DNA of 64,000 nucleotides from Pseudidiomarina piscicola (lineage in GTDB: Bacteria; Pseudomonadota; Gammaproteobacteria; Enterobacterales; Alteromonadaceae), in assembly GCF_902806985.1 (NCBI RefSeq), contig NZ_CADCXY010000005.1, positions 1-64,000 of the forward strand, read 5' to 3'. The notes under the pieces are model-generated. The model searched no databases, was not told the origin of the DNA, and saw nothing but the letters and a program-made list of their open reading frames with translations. Positions within the stretch are counted from its first letter, which is position 1. Every line of letters starts with the position of its first letter. Shown here piece by piece: positions 1 through 9,096 of this stretch. Both the position numbers and the translations under genes were made by a program.

Positions 1-329
1 ACTAAATGACGATTGTGCATGCCTAACACTCCAATGTGATCTGTCAGGCACTCACAAAATGCAACCAACTAACAGCTCGATAATTATCCCAGACGAGCTG
101 CTACCCGGCCAAAATCCCTTGACACAATTCAATAACATTTGAACCTGATAGTCAACAAGATCTATAACTATCAAACATCTTTCTTTTGGATTCGTTCGAT
201 TATTAAATCTATAGTCAAGTTGAATGGACTTGCCCTTTCCCCTGAAATAGCATCATATTTCCTGATGGTCCCGAATAAAAAGATCCATCTGGACGATGAA
301 TCTGAGAATGATAACGACCTGACGAGCGC
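1..329. other. Left-edge region without a recognisable gene
   Basis: No gene family could be recognised on either strand. The longest plus-strand frame (139-336, 65 codons) has no obvious ribosome-binding site and ends where IS3-like coding sequence begins. It could be the tail of a gene disrupted by the insertion sequences, or chance. The stretch is richer in A and T than the genes to the right, as expected of decayed accessory DNA. Confidence 0.4.
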
Positions 330-679
330 CATGTAATGTTGACACGCGAGGGCATTCATGTGAATAAGACGCGCGTTCATCGCTTGTACTGTCTATAGGG
401 GGCTTCAGCTAAGACCAAAACGCCCGCGACGTAACGTCAGTGGCGCATCAAAAACGTGATTATATCTCAAGCAAACATCCCAATGAGGCCTGGGCGTTGG
501 ACTTTATTGTCGACCAGCTTGCTACGGGCAACAAGTTTCGTATGTTAACCGTTGTTGATACGTACACGCGAGGATGTTTAGCCGCCGATGGCGGTGCTCG
601 GTTACGCTCGGAAAATGTGGTCGCGACATTAACGCGACTCTGCCGTGAACGAGGAGTACCGAAACACATTCACTGTGAT
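330..679 (+). pseudogene. IS3-family transposase OrfB (DDE integrase) fragment, frameshifted and truncated
   Basis: Conceptual translation across at least two frame changes gives typical OrfB sequence: TREGIHVNKTRVHRLY near 343-390, then LQLRPKRPRRNV near 400-438, then an open frame from GTG 440 with NEAWALDFIVDQL and LTVVDTYTRGCLA. The first catalytic Asp is the D of ALDF, and the second lies in HIHCD at about 672-678. The usual NGSEF continuation is missing because the sequence switches there to an unrelated minus-strand transposase gene. A stop and a frame shift also occur near 397-400. It resembles the IS407-like subgroup of IS3, judged from remembered family sequences. It is non-functional because the C-terminal catalytic Glu region is absent. 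Confidence 0.8.
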
Positions 680-847
680 GCTCCAGAGCACCATATCTAA
701 AGGTAAACGTCTTTTTCTGATCGTGCCCACGACGCATTGAAATGCTTCGTCGATCAAGTCTGGAGCGAGAATATCTGATAGCTTTCCAATATCCTGAGAG
801 TTTGGTGCGTATCCGTTAGCTAGAGCTAATGCCGTAGTAAGTTGCAT
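680..847 (-). pseudogene. IS4-family transposase, N-terminal fragment only
   Basis: From ATG 847 the minus strand encodes about 56 residues typical of the IS4 transposase N-terminal domain, including LSDILAPDLIDEAFQ and TIRKRRLPLDMVLWSI. IS4-family proteins normally continue with a GMALFR-like segment after that last motif and then the DDE catalytic domain. Here the reading frame runs into antisense IS3 sequence at about 680 and the rest of the protein is missing. The fragment has no catalytic residues. It probably arose when an IS4-like element inserted in or next to an IS3-like element, followed by deletion. Confidence 0.75.
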
Positions 848-926
848 AAAAAAACCGTAGCTAGAATTAACTAACTACGGATTCTGATCCATTAGGAGGA
901 TCGGTCAACCGTTCGCTAAAATATTT

Positions 927-944
927 CTTAACTGATCGGCATTA
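927..944 (-). repeat. Probable terminal inverted repeat of the IS4-like element
   Basis: Read on the minus strand this is TAATGCCGATCAGTTAAG. It matches my recollection of the E. coli IS4 terminal repeat, and the GGTTGACCGATCC stretch just inside it also resembles IS4. It lies about 80 bp upstream of the transposase start, as expected for the left end of such an element. The outer boundary would be 944. The partner repeat is lost with the deleted part. Confidence 0.65.
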
Positions 945-979
945 ACCCAAAGGTCGGCTTATTCCGTCAGTAGTCAGGC

Positions 980-1708
980 TTATTCTGTGTCGGGGGCGGA
1001 GCGACCGACGGTACGCGCCATTGACTCTGGCGACACGTGACGTACGTCTTTTCCTTTCACGAAAAAGATAATGTACTCAGCGATGTTTTGACAGCGGTCG
1101 CCGATACGCTCAAGTGAACGTGCGGACCAAAGTACGTTCATCACCTTCGGAATTCCGCGCGGGTCTTCCATCATGTAGGTCATCAACTGACGCGTGAGAC
1201 CTTCGTATTGACGGTCAGCCTGGGCATCCATCTGGTGGACTTCATAGGCGCTATCCAGGTCCATGCGTGCAAACGCGTCGAGCACATCATGCAACATCGC
1301 CAACACTTGTTGACCAAGGTTTTCAAGGCTGACTAAGAATTCTTGCTGATCGTTGTTAAAGCTTTCCAGCGCAACGCGCGCAATCCGCTCAACCTCATCG
1401 CCGATCCGTTCCAAATCAGCAATGGTTTTCAGAATTGCGATGACTAAGCGCAGATCGCTCGCCGCCGGTTGGCGCTTGGCAATAATCTGTACGCAGGCTT
1501 CATCGATTTGAACTTCCAACGCATTCACTTTGTAATCACGCTGCAAAACTTGTTCTGCTAGCTCGTGATCAGATTTTTCGATGGCAACCAGCGCATCCCG
1601 TAACTGCTGCTCGACCAAGCCGCCCATATTCATTACTTGGGTGCGCACTGCATCAAGTTCATCATTAAACTTACCGGAGATATGCCGGCTCATATTCAAC
1701 TTGTCCAT
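980..1708 (-). CDS. phoU: Phosphate signalling protein PhoU
   Basis: PhoU is a cytoplasmic helical-bundle protein that links the Pst transporter to the PhoR kinase and keeps the Pho regulon off when phosphate is plentiful. The 242-residue length is normal. Two PhoU repeats are visible, at about 20-105 and 125-210, each with the characteristic acidic signature ([14 protein letters not shown] and [14 protein letters not shown]). It is the last gene of pstC-pstA-pstB-phoU, 12 bp after pstB, with an AGGAGT-type ribosome-binding site upstream of ATG 1708. Insertion-sequence debris begins about 36 bp after its stop codon, but the coding region is intact. Identification is secure. Confidence 0.97.
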   Translation of the reverse strand: MDKLNMSRHISGKFNDELDAVRTQVMNMGGLVEQQLRDALVAIEKSDHELAEQVLQRDYKVNALEVQIDEACVQIIAKRQPAASDLRLVIAILKTIADLERIGDEVERIARVALESFNNDQQEFLVSLENLGQQVLAMLHDVLDAFARMDLDSAYEVHQMDAQADRQYEGLTRQLMTYMMEDPRGIPKVMNVLWSARSLERIGDRCQNIAEYIIFFVKGKDVRHVSPESMARTVGRSAPDTE

Positions 1709-1720
1709 GCCTGACTCCTG

Positions 1721-2539
1721 TTAGCCGTAACGGCCGGTAATGTAATCTTCGGTTTGCTTCTGACTCGGGGTCGTAAATAAGGTATTGGTATCGGCATACT
1801 CAATAAGTTTGCCCATATACATAAATGCGGTTTGGTCAGAAACCCGCGCTGCTTGTTGCATGTTATGCGTAACAATCACCACGGTGTACTTTTCTTTCAG
1901 CTCAGTAATCAGCTCTTCAATGGTGAGCGTAGAAATTGGATCAAGTGCCGAGGTCGGCTCATCCAGCAGTAGCACTTCCGGCTCAATCGCAATAGCTCGG
2001 GCAATGACTAGCCGCTGTTGCTGACCACCAGAGAGACTAAATGCACTCGCATTCAGCCGATCTTTCACCTCTTCCCAAAGGGCGGCGCCTTTTAGTGAAC
2101 GCTCCACCACTTCATCCAGCGTGCGACGGTCGTTGACCCCTTGCAGGCGCATGCCATAAACCACGTTCTCATAAATCGACTTCGGGAACGGATTCGGACG
2201 CTGAAATACCATGCCCACGTTGCGGCGCAACGCCGCAGCATCCACGTCTTTGTCATAGATGTTCTTCTCGTGCAGAAGAATTTCGCCATTTACTTTGCAG
2301 ATCTCAACCAAGTCGTTCATGCGGTTGATGCACCGAAGTAATGTCGATTTACCACACCCGGACGGACCGATGAATGCGGTGACACGATTTTTGGGGATCG
2401 CCATGGAAATATCGTAAAGCGCCTGAGCATCGCCATAGTGCAGATTCAGATTGCGAATTTCCAAAGCGGTTTGTTCCGCTGATAAATTTTCCAAATCGAG
2501 GCGTTCTGCCTGATTGTCTGTCGGAGTTACCGAAATCAT
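1721..2539 (-). CDS. pstB: Phosphate ABC transporter ATP-binding protein PstB
   Basis: PstB is the cytoplasmic ATPase that powers high-affinity phosphate import through PstC/PstA. The 272 residues contain Walker A GPSGCGKS at 58-65, the Q-loop region around 112, the signature LSGGQQQR at 169-176, and Walker B plus D-loop [11 protein letters not shown] at about 190-200. The N-terminus is about 15 residues longer than in E. coli PstB, common in marine gammaproteobacteria. It sits between pstA (29 bp gap) and phoU (12 bp gap) and is presumably co-transcribed from the PhoB-type promoter upstream of pstC. Confidence 0.97.
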   Translation of the reverse strand: MISVTPTDNQAERLDLENLSAEQTALEIRNLNLHYGDAQALYDISMAIPKNRVTAFIGPSGCGKSTLLRCINRMNDLVEICKVNGEILLHEKNIYDKDVDAAALRRNVGMVFQRPNPFPKSIYENVVYGMRLQGVNDRRTLDEVVERSLKGAALWEEVKDRLNASAFSLSGGQQQRLVIARAIAIEPEVLLLDEPTSALDPISTLTIEELITELKEKYTVVIVTHNMQQAARVSDQTAFMYMGKLIEYADTNTLFTTPSQKQTEDYITGRYG

Positions 2540-2568
2540 AGTAAGACCTTTCGCTTCTGCGTCGTTAA

Positions 2569-4224
2569 TTAATGCTCAAGTGAGCGATATTTTTCACGTA
2601 AATGGTTACGCACACCAATCGCGGTCAAGTTCAGACCGATAATGACCGTAACCAATAAAAATGATGTTGCATAAACCAGTGGCCGTGCAGCTTCAACGTT
2701 TGGACTCTGGAAACCAACATCATAGATATGGAAACCCAGGTGCATAAATTTACGGTCCAAATGGAAGTACGGGAAGTTACCATCCACCGGTAACATCGGC
2801 GCAGACTTCACCACGCCCACCAACATCAATGGCGCAACTTCACCGGCCGCGCGGGCGACGGCCAAAATAAGACCTGTCATGATCGCTGGCGACGCCATCG
2901 GAATAATAATCCGCCACAAGGTTTCCGCTTTGGTTGCCCCTAGGGCCAAACTACCTTCTCGCAAGGTGCTTGGGATACGTGACAGGCCCTCTTCAGTGGA
3001 TACGATCACCACCGGCAACGTCAGGATAGCAAGGGTAATCGCCGCCCACATCACGCCTGGCGTACCAAAGGTTGGGCTTGGCAAGGCTTCTGGATAGAAG
3101 ATTTGGTCCAACGAGCCGCCCACCATGTAAACGAAGAACCCTAAGCCAAACACCCCGTAAACAATGGAAGGTACCCCTGCCAGGTTAATCACGGCGATAC
3201 GAATCAAGCGGGTAATCGCATTTTTGCCAGCGTACTCATGTAAGTAGATGGCCGCGATAACGCCAAACGGGGTGACGATAATGGACATTAGGAGCACCAT
3301 GAAGACCGTACCAAATATAGCCGGAAATACCCCGCCTTCGGTATTGGCTTCACGTGGATCTTCGCTAACAAATTTACCGATTTGCACAAAGAAGTGGCCA
3401 AGCTTAGCAAAGAAGCCCATGTCATTTGGAAAATGCACCGCTAACATGCGGTACATCGGCAAGGTTACGGTCTCGCCTCGCATATCGCGCACCAGCACCT
3501 GGTCTCGGCTGGATTGCTCACGTAAGGCAAACAGTTGCTCTTCGAGTACCTGGTAATCGGCGCGCAGCTGCTCTTCCGCGGCGGCAATCCGCTGCTCTTC
3601 TGCTGGCGTTAAATTACCTGCCAGTTCAAGTGCCCGGCGCTCTAAGCGCAGCTCGTTCAGCTGATAGTTAATGGCACCTATCTCGCCGTCCTGAAGATCA
3701 CTCGCCTGATCGTTTAATTTTACCGTCCGCTCAATACGCTGTTGCAGTACCTCGCGAATATCATCCTGGTTGGCTACGGAAACGCCGTCTTCTAAAACAC
3801 CAACCACGTAACCATAAAAGTTGCCATCTTTAGTGCGCTCAAATACCGCTAGATCCGGAGGCGTTTCATCACGCACAATCTGCGGTTGCAGTACCCAGGA
3901 AAAGTCCAAAGGTACATACTCGCGATTACCAACCTTAATCAACCAACGCTCGAGCGTGGGCTCGTTGAAGTCATCAAGAGCGACACCTGACTCGCGTAAG
4001 CGTTCGATAGGAATCGTTTCAGTCTCGTAGATTTCACCAATAATGGTCGAAATCGAACCATCATTGGCACGGATGTCCATCTCGTGGATTTGTGCCGGCC
4101 AGAAGAAAGATAAACCACGCCAGCCGATCAAGATCAACAGCCCGAGCACAGCAATCAAACTGATACTTACGGAACCTGCTGTTAGCCAAATCCAGGGTTT
4201 TCCTGACTTAAACCATTGCTTCAT
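2569..4224 (-). CDS. pstA: Phosphate ABC transporter permease PstA, long form
   Basis: PstA is an inner-membrane permease subunit of the Pst phosphate importer. The C-terminal half (about 305-545) is a normal binding-protein-dependent permease domain, with the EAA-like loop around [20 protein letters not shown] contacting PstB. The protein is 551 residues, whereas E. coli PstA is just under 300. The extra length is an N-terminal membrane helix (about 13-35) followed by some 250 extracytoplasmic residues, including a Glu/Gln/Leu-rich likely coiled coil at about 185-245. Long PstA proteins are known in Alteromonadales and Vibrionales, but the role of the insert is unclear. The gene starts 14 bp after pstC. 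Confidence 0.95.
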   Translation of the reverse strand: MKQWFKSGKPWIWLTAGSVSISLIAVLGLLILIGWRGLSFFWPAQIHEMDIRANDGSISTIIGEIYETETIPIERLRESGVALDDFNEPTLERWLIKVGNREYVPLDFSWVLQPQIVRDETPPDLAVFERTKDGNFYGYVVGVLEDGVSVANQDDIREVLQQRIERTVKLNDQASDLQDGEIGAINYQLNELRLERRALELAGNLTPAEEQRIAAAEEQLRADYQVLEEQLFALREQSSRDQVLVRDMRGETVTLPMYRMLAVHFPNDMGFFAKLGHFFVQIGKFVSEDPREANTEGGVFPAIFGTVFMVLLMSIIVTPFGVIAAIYLHEYAGKNAITRLIRIAVINLAGVPSIVYGVFGLGFFVYMVGGSLDQIFYPEALPSPTFGTPGVMWAAITLAILTLPVVIVSTEEGLSRIPSTLREGSLALGATKAETLWRIIIPMASPAIMTGLILAVARAAGEVAPLMLVGVVKSAPMLPVDGNFPYFHLDRKFMHLGFHIYDVGFQSPNVEAARPLVYATSFLLVTVIIGLNLTAIGVRNHLREKYRSLEH

Positions 4225-4238
4225 GGAAATTGTCTCGC

Positions 4239-6482
4239 TTACATCGAGCTGTATTTATCACGTAAACGTTGGCGCACAAGTTCGGCCACCGTATTAAACG
4301 CGAAAGTGAAAACAAAGAGTACAAATGCGGCCAGGAATAGAATTCGATAGTGTGAACTACCCACTTCTGACTCAGGCATCTCTACCGCGATATTCGCAGA
4401 CAAGGTGCGCATTCCCTCAAATATATTCCAGTCCATAATCGGCGTATTACCCGTTGCCATCAGTACGATCATGGTTTCACCCACGGCCCGACCTAAGCCC
4501 ATCATGACCGCCGAGAAAATACCCGGGCTTGCCGTTAACAGCACCACTTTGGTCAGGGTTTGCCAGGTGGTCGCACCAAGCGCCAGCGAGCCATTAGAAA
4601 GATGTTTCGGCACACTGAACACAGCGTCTTCGGCAATCGAGAATATGGTCGGAATCACGGCAAAGCCCATCGCGATACCCACCACTAGCGAGTTGCGCTG
4701 ATCAAAGGTGATACCAAGTTCATTGGTCAAAAAGCGGCGCACATTACCATCAAACAGCCAGGCTTCGATAACCGGTGACATCTGGAACGAGAACCAACCA
4801 ACCAAGGCAACGAGCGGCAGCAGGATGAGCGCAGCTCGACCATCGGTAAAGCTGTTCTTAAGGCGTTGCGGCAGTTGCGTTGTGAGAAACGCAAACATCA
4901 CGATGGCCAGGGGTACCAGCAATATCACTGCGATAATCCCGGGTAGATAATGCTCAACAATAGGCGCCAGCCACAACCCGGCCAGGAAACCGAGAATCAC
5001 CGTTGGTAGGGCTTCCATGATTTCAACCGTTGGCTTGACCACTTTACGTACGCTTGGTGACATAAAATAAGCGGTATAAACAGCTGCGGCCAGACCAATA
5101 GGCACCGCGAATAACATCGCGTATGCAGCCGCTTTGATGGTGCCAAATGAAATAGGAACTAAGCTGAACTTAGGCTCAAAATCATCTGAACCTGAGGTCG
5201 ACTGCCAAACATAATCGGGTTCTGGATAGCCTTCGTACCAAACTTCTTGCCATATACCACTCCACGTCACCTCTGGGTGTTCGTTGATGAGGTCAAAGAC
5301 ATGCAACTGGTTATCATTCATGAGCAACAAGGTATTTGCGCGCGGGTCAATAACAACGCGGTCAGCCGCAACCTCATTGGCCTTGCCACGATAGAGTTCA
5401 GCTTCAGAAGTGGTATGAAAGACGCCCAATTCACCAGCAGCAGAAATGGTATAGAACGTACGTCGATAGTATTCGACAACAATATCGGTTATCGCGGTTT
5501 CAGCAGCTTGAAAATCCCGAATAAACTGATAACGACGCCCGTCATCACCGGAAACCTCAAACCACTGACTGACTTTGCCGTTGGCATGGCCAAATAGCAC
5601 AGAGCTTGCACCGGCAAGAAGTTGCATACTGGTCACTTCGCCGAAACGAGGCGCATCCATAGTGATCAGCTGACGTTCTTTCACTGTTCCCGTGCGAGAA
5701 ACATCATAGACCCAGAAACGATTGTTCTGGCGCACCAATACCTGGCGTAAATCAGGCGTAACGACCAGTTGGCTGATACTCCCGGTAATAGGTAATTCGG
5801 TAAACTTCGATTGCAACTCAACGGCGCCAGAAAGAAAGTTTCGTGACGCCTGAATGGAGTTCACGATAACCCGGTTGTCAGATGTTTGCGCGGCAAACAA
5901 CATCGACTCGCCGTCATACTCGTAAGCCAGCTGAGTCAGGTTTTCACCCTGCGGGTCAACCTGAATCAACTCCCCCCCATTCACCTTGCCAACTTGCGGC
6001 GTGATAAACAGCTCACCGTCACGAAACTTGCTTGTGAACTTTGGCTCGACCAACCGCACCGTACCACCCTCGACAGCATAAGCGTAGCGGTTGTTCTGCG
6101 GTTGCGTCTGCGCGAACGCGGTCGGCTGAGACTCGGTAACCTGTTCACGTAGCAAGGTTTTGCCTGGCTCCCAGTCCGTTCCCTGCTTTGCTTGCAAAGC
6201 AAAAAAGACGAGTTCGCCACTGGCATTAAACTGGTAGCCAATTTCCGATTGTTCTTCGACACCCATCGCCACCACTTCACCACCCGCCGGGCTGGCAAAG
6301 CTGCGCTCGTGATTGACTTCGACACCACGGAAAATGGGCTCGATAACATACAGCAAATAAAAGAAAATCAACAATAACGCGACCAACACCATCACGCCGC
6401 CTAGGCTTACGCCCCAGCGTGCTGCGCGGTCTTTAAAGAGTCGATAATTGCTGGCTCCCAATGCGGGTTGTGTTGCCGCCAT
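4239..6482 (-). CDS. pstC: Phosphate ABC transporter permease PstC, long form
   Basis: PstC is the second membrane subunit of the Pst phosphate importer. The 747 residues divide into a first membrane helix (about 28-48), a roughly 390-residue extracytoplasmic region of beta-rich, propeller-like sequence (about 50-440), and the permease domain (about 445-745), with the EAA loop near [19 protein letters not shown]. coli PstC is only just over 300 residues, so the middle region is an insertion. Similar long PstC proteins occur in related marine genera. ATG 6482 is preceded by GAGG four bases away. Transcription likely starts at the PhoB-type promoter at 6526-6559, independently of pstS. Confidence 0.95.
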   Translation of the reverse strand: MAATQPALGASNYRLFKDRAARWGVSLGGVMVLVALLLIFFYLLYVIEPIFRGVEVNHERSFASPAGGEVVAMGVEEQSEIGYQFNASGELVFFALQAKQGTDWEPGKTLLREQVTESQPTAFAQTQPQNNRYAYAVEGGTVRLVEPKFTSKFRDGELFITPQVGKVNGGELIQVDPQGENLTQLAYEYDGESMLFAAQTSDNRVIVNSIQASRNFLSGAVELQSKFTELPITGSISQLVVTPDLRQVLVRQNNRFWVYDVSRTGTVKERQLITMDAPRFGEVTSMQLLAGASSVLFGHANGKVSQWFEVSGDDGRRYQFIRDFQAAETAITDIVVEYYRRTFYTISAAGELGVFHTTSEAELYRGKANEVAADRVVIDPRANTLLLMNDNQLHVFDLINEHPEVTWSGIWQEVWYEGYPEPDYVWQSTSGSDDFEPKFSLVPISFGTIKAAAYAMLFAVPIGLAAAVYTAYFMSPSVRKVVKPTVEIMEALPTVILGFLAGLWLAPIVEHYLPGIIAVILLVPLAIVMFAFLTTQLPQRLKNSFTDGRAALILLPLVALVGWFSFQMSPVIEAWLFDGNVRRFLTNELGITFDQRNSLVVGIAMGFAVIPTIFSIAEDAVFSVPKHLSNGSLALGATTWQTLTKVVLLTASPGIFSAVMMGLGRAVGETMIVLMATGNTPIMDWNIFEGMRTLSANIAVEMPESEVGSSHYRILFLAAFVLFVFTFAFNTVAELVRQRLRDKYSSM

Positions 6483-6525
6483 TATTACCTCGAGTCTGTG
6501 TGCAGGTTAAAATTTGATTGGCAGG

Positions 6526-6559
6526 AGTATAGCTAAGAAGTATGACAGTATTGTTACAG
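6526..6559 (-). promoter_or_regulatory. PhoB box plus -10 element upstream of pstC
   Basis: Read on the minus strand, 6559-6542 is CTGTAAC-AATA-CTGTCAT, two PhoB-type units with 4-bp spacing. After exactly 10 bp follows TATACT (6531-6526), a good -10 hexamer. Replacement of the -35 element by a PhoB box about 10 bp from the -10 is the established layout of PhoB-activated promoters. It lies 44 bp upstream of the pstC start and downstream of the pstS stop, so pstCAB-phoU can be transcribed separately from pstS. Confidence 0.8.
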
Positions 6560-6572
6560 CGTTTTTCGTTGC

Positions 6573-6660
6573 TCGTTATTCGTACGTTCGCTGCGCTCAC
6601 TGTTCGTCTAGTTTTAAACGAACAGCGCAGCGCACCAACAGCGAAGCGTACGAAAAACGA
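6573..6660. repeat. Imperfect long inverted repeat between pstS and pstC (REP-like hairpin)
   Basis: The outer arms TCGTTATTCGTACG (6573-6586) and CGTACGAAAAACGA (6647-6660) are complementary at 13 of 14 positions. Inside them ACTGTTCGT (6599-6607) pairs closely with ACGAACAGC (6618-6626), with GC-rich, partly repeated TTCGCTGCGCTC-like sequence in between. There is no T tract, so it is less like an intrinsic terminator than like a repetitive extragenic palindrome. It could protect the pstS mRNA 3' end or separate pstS from the next promoter. Confidence 0.7.
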
Positions 6661-6672
6661 ATCACGGTTGTA

Positions 6673-7644
6673 TTAGTTCAGCCCTAGTTTTTCTAGTTCT
6701 TGCTCAACCACTGCTTTCGGTAATGGAATGTAGCCGTCTTTGTCGACGATTTCCTGACCGGTTTTCGACAGCACCATTTTCAGGAATTCTGCTGTGGCTG
6801 GATCGAGTGGCTTATTCGGGTGCTTGTTCACATACACTACCAGGAAGCGCGCAAGTGGGTACTTACCAGCTAAAGCACTCTCGGTCGTCGCGTCTACGTA
6901 TTCTTCACCTTCAGCTAGCGCTAAAGGAACCGTTTTAACACCTGACGTCATGTAACCAATACCAGAATAACCGATGCCATTGAGCGAGGTTGATACCGAC
7001 TGCACTACTGACGCAGAACCAGGCTGCTCATTGACATTAGCGCGGAAGTCACCGTCGCATAATGCGATGTCTTTAAAGTAACCGTAGGTACCAGAAACTG
7101 AATTACGTCCATACAGCTGCAAATCTCGACCGCTCCAGCTGCCTGCTAAACCAAGGTCACCCCAGCGCTGTACCTGACTGTTAGCTCCACACAAACGGGT
7201 TGAGCTGAACACCGCATCAACTTCTGCAATGGTCATACCCTTGATCGGGTTGTCTTTGTGTACAAATACCGCCAACGCATCAATAGCAACACGTACTGGG
7301 GTTGGTTTGTAGCCATGACGTTGTTCGAATGACTCGATTTCTTTGGACTTCATCGTGCGGCTCATCGGCCCAAAGTTCGAAGTGCCTTCTGTTAGTGCTG
7401 GCGGAGCAGTCGATGAACCCGCCGCTTGAATTTGCATGTTTACGTTCGGGTAAAGACGCTTAAACTCCTCGGCCCAAAACGTCATCATATTCGCCAAAGT
7501 ATCTGAGCCTACCGACGACAAATTGCCTGATAAACCACTTTCTTTTTCATACTCTGGAAGGTTGTCGGTTGTTTTTTGAGCATGGGCAGAAGTAACAACG
7601 ACACCAGCCAAACCTAACGCGAGAAGAACTGATTTAACTTTCAT
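6673..7644 (-). CDS. pstS: Periplasmic phosphate-binding protein PstS
   Basis: PstS captures phosphate in the periplasm and hands it to PstC/PstA. The start chosen is ATG 7644, which has GGAG eight bases upstream and yields a clean signal peptide ([19 protein letters not shown], then AHA-Q). A longer frame to 7689 would prepend 15 residues that spoil it. The mature protein has the phosphate-binding signatures [20 protein letters not shown] and SVSGTYGYF. About 323 residues is normal for the PstS class found in Vibrio and Pseudomonas. A strong PhoB box lies upstream at 7718-7735. A hairpin separates it from pstC, fitting higher expression of the binding protein. Confidence 0.96.
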   Translation of the reverse strand: MKVKSVLLALGLAGVVVTSAHAQKTTDNLPEYEKESGLSGNLSSVGSDTLANMMTFWAEEFKRLYPNVNMQIQAAGSSTAPPALTEGTSNFGPMSRTMKSKEIESFEQRHGYKPTPVRVAIDALAVFVHKDNPIKGMTIAEVDAVFSSTRLCGANSQVQRWGDLGLAGSWSGRDLQLYGRNSVSGTYGYFKDIALCDGDFRANVNEQPGSASVVQSVSTSLNGIGYSGIGYMTSGVKTVPLALAEGEEYVDATTESALAGKYPLARFLVVYVNKHPNKPLDPATAEFLKMVLSKTGQEIVDKDGYIPLPKAVVEQELEKLGLN

Positions 7645-7701
7645 AGTGACTCCAGTTAGCAATAATGCTGCTTTGCAGCTTTTGTTCAAATGACAGTGAT
7701 G

Positions 7702-7735
7702 ATACTAGAGAGTCAATGTGACAACTTCATGACAA
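7702..7735 (-). promoter_or_regulatory. PhoB box plus -10 element upstream of pstS
   Basis: Read on the minus strand, 7735-7718 is TTGTCAT-GAAG-TTGTCAC, a near-consensus PhoB box. Exactly 10 bp later comes TAGTAT (7707-7702) as the -10 hexamer. A further half-site CTGTCAT lies at 7697-7691. The pstS ATG is about 58 bp downstream of the -10. The layout is the same as at pstC, phoB and the porin gene in this window. Confidence 0.85.
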
Positions 7736-7769
7736 GTTCAATGAAAAGTAGATGTTTTTCGATGCGAGT

Positions 7770-9077
7770 TTAGTGTTGATCTTGAACAATAAGGTTATCT
7801 GGAACTCGCACGCTAAAGGTAGAGCCGCTATCGACTTCAGAACGAATCGATAGTTTGCAGTGATGACGCTCTAGCGCATGCTTTACAATGGCTAAGCCCA
7901 ATCCAGATCCACCTTTGCGGCTGTTGCGATCTCGATCCACGCGGTAGAACCTTTCGGTCAGTCGCGGCAAATGATCGGCGGCAATACCTGGTCCATTATC
8001 GCTCACACTAAACTCCATCTGCTGCCCGACTGCGCGCCAGCTTACCTTTATGCGGCCACCGGCTGGTGTGTAATGAATCGCGTTGGAGAGTAAATTAGAA
8101 AAAGCACTACGTAACTCATTTTCATGGCCGTACATTTTCTGCGGGGCAATCTCAAAGGTGATGTTATGCCTTTTTTCACTATTCAATTGTTCGGCATCGT
8201 TTTGCAATCGATGTAACAACTCGGGTACATCCACCACTTTTTCAAAGATATCGATTCGTTGCGATTCAATGCGCGAGAGCGACAGAAGCTGCTCAACCAG
8301 GTTTCGCATACGGTCACTTTGACTGGACATTTCTTTGACCGCTTTTTCCTGTAACCCGCCGGCAATATTTTCGGGATCGCTCGCAAGTATTTCTAGATAT
8401 CCCTGAATAACGGTTAGAGGCGTTCGGAGCTCATGGGAAACATTTGCGACAAAGTCTTTACGCATCTTTTCCAGCTTTCGAATTTGGGTGATATCACGAG
8501 CGATCAGTAAATATTGGTCGGCACTGTAGGGCATGATACGAACCTCTAACTCAATTTCTTCACGCGCCGGTGACGGTAAATAAAATTCGTGGCTAAAGTC
8601 GCCTTTTTTTAGATAGCGATTAAACTCTGGGTGACGGATCAAGTTAGCTAATCGAATTCCTGAATCTGCCGGCCATTTAAGACCAAACAGGAGTTGCCCT
8701 AGCTTATTACACCACACCAGCTCACCACCACGACGGAAGACAATAGCGGCATCGGGGATCGCCTCAGCTGCATCACGAAACCGTCGTAGAAGTTGCGCTA
8801 AATTACGCCGCCGTTGTTGAGCTTTTCGTTGAGTTCGGTAGATTCCATCATAAATGAAGCTCCAGCTTCCCCGAGCTCGCGGAGGTAGTAAGGTTCGACG
8901 ATGCCAGAGCCAATCCAGTAGCTTAAACTGAAAATAATAGTGCCAAGCAAGCAATAGCGACAAACCAACGGTCACAGTTGGCCAAAATAAGTCCAACAGC
9001 CATCCCAACAATGCCCATGCACCGAGGTACCAAAGTACAACGTTTAAAACGGACTTAATTGAATAGCCAGGACTCAT
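7770..9077 (-). CDS. phoR: Phosphate regulon sensor histidine kinase PhoR
   Basis: PhoR is an inner-membrane kinase/phosphatase that controls PhoB according to phosphate status signalled through Pst and PhoU. The 435 residues show two close N-terminal membrane helices (about 12-48), a positively charged linker, a PAS domain (about 95-200), the H-box VSHELRTP with His215, the N-box SNLLSNAIHYTP, and the ATP-binding G boxes DNGPGIA and GSGLGLAIVKH. As in E. coli PhoR there is almost no periplasmic sensor domain. It follows phoB by 19 bp and is presumably its operon partner. ATG 9077 is used. Confidence 0.96.
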   Translation of the reverse strand: MSPGYSIKSVLNVVLWYLGAWALLGWLLDLFWPTVTVGLSLLLAWHYYFQFKLLDWLWHRRTLLPPRARGSWSFIYDGIYRTQRKAQQRRRNLAQLLRRFRDAAEAIPDAAIVFRRGGELVWCNKLGQLLFGLKWPADSGIRLANLIRHPEFNRYLKKGDFSHEFYLPSPAREEIELEVRIMPYSADQYLLIARDITQIRKLEKMRKDFVANVSHELRTPLTVIQGYLEILASDPENIAGGLQEKAVKEMSSQSDRMRNLVEQLLSLSRIESQRIDIFEKVVDVPELLHRLQNDAEQLNSEKRHNITFEIAPQKMYGHENELRSAFSNLLSNAIHYTPAGGRIKVSWRAVGQQMEFSVSDNGPGIAADHLPRLTERFYRVDRDRNSRKGGSGLGLAIVKHALERHHCKLSIRSEVDSGSTFSVRVPDNLIVQDQH

Positions 9078-9096
9078 TTGCTGCTAACCTTCGAGT

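Larger units (their letters stand above)
330..944. mobile_element. Composite remnant of two insertion sequences (IS3-like and IS4-like)
   Basis: An IS3-family OrfB fragment on the plus strand meets the 5' part of an IS4-family transposase gene on the minus strand at about position 679/680. The IS4-like part still has what looks like its outer terminal inverted repeat at 927-944, about 36 bp from the phoU stop codon. Neither transposase is intact, so the element should not move by itself. The left limit at about 330 is approximate, because recognisable OrfB sequence starts there and no terminal repeat was found for the IS3 part. Confidence 0.7.

Noticed and set aside
139-336. 65-codon plus-strand frame at the left edge
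   Set aside because: No recognisable family and no ribosome-binding site, and it runs into decayed transposase sequence. Described only as part of the left-edge region.
855-880. Imperfect hairpin CCGTAGCTAG...CTAACTACGG near the IS4-like start
   Set aside because: It lies inside the IS4-like leader rather than after phoU, has mismatches, and is not convincing as a phoU terminator.
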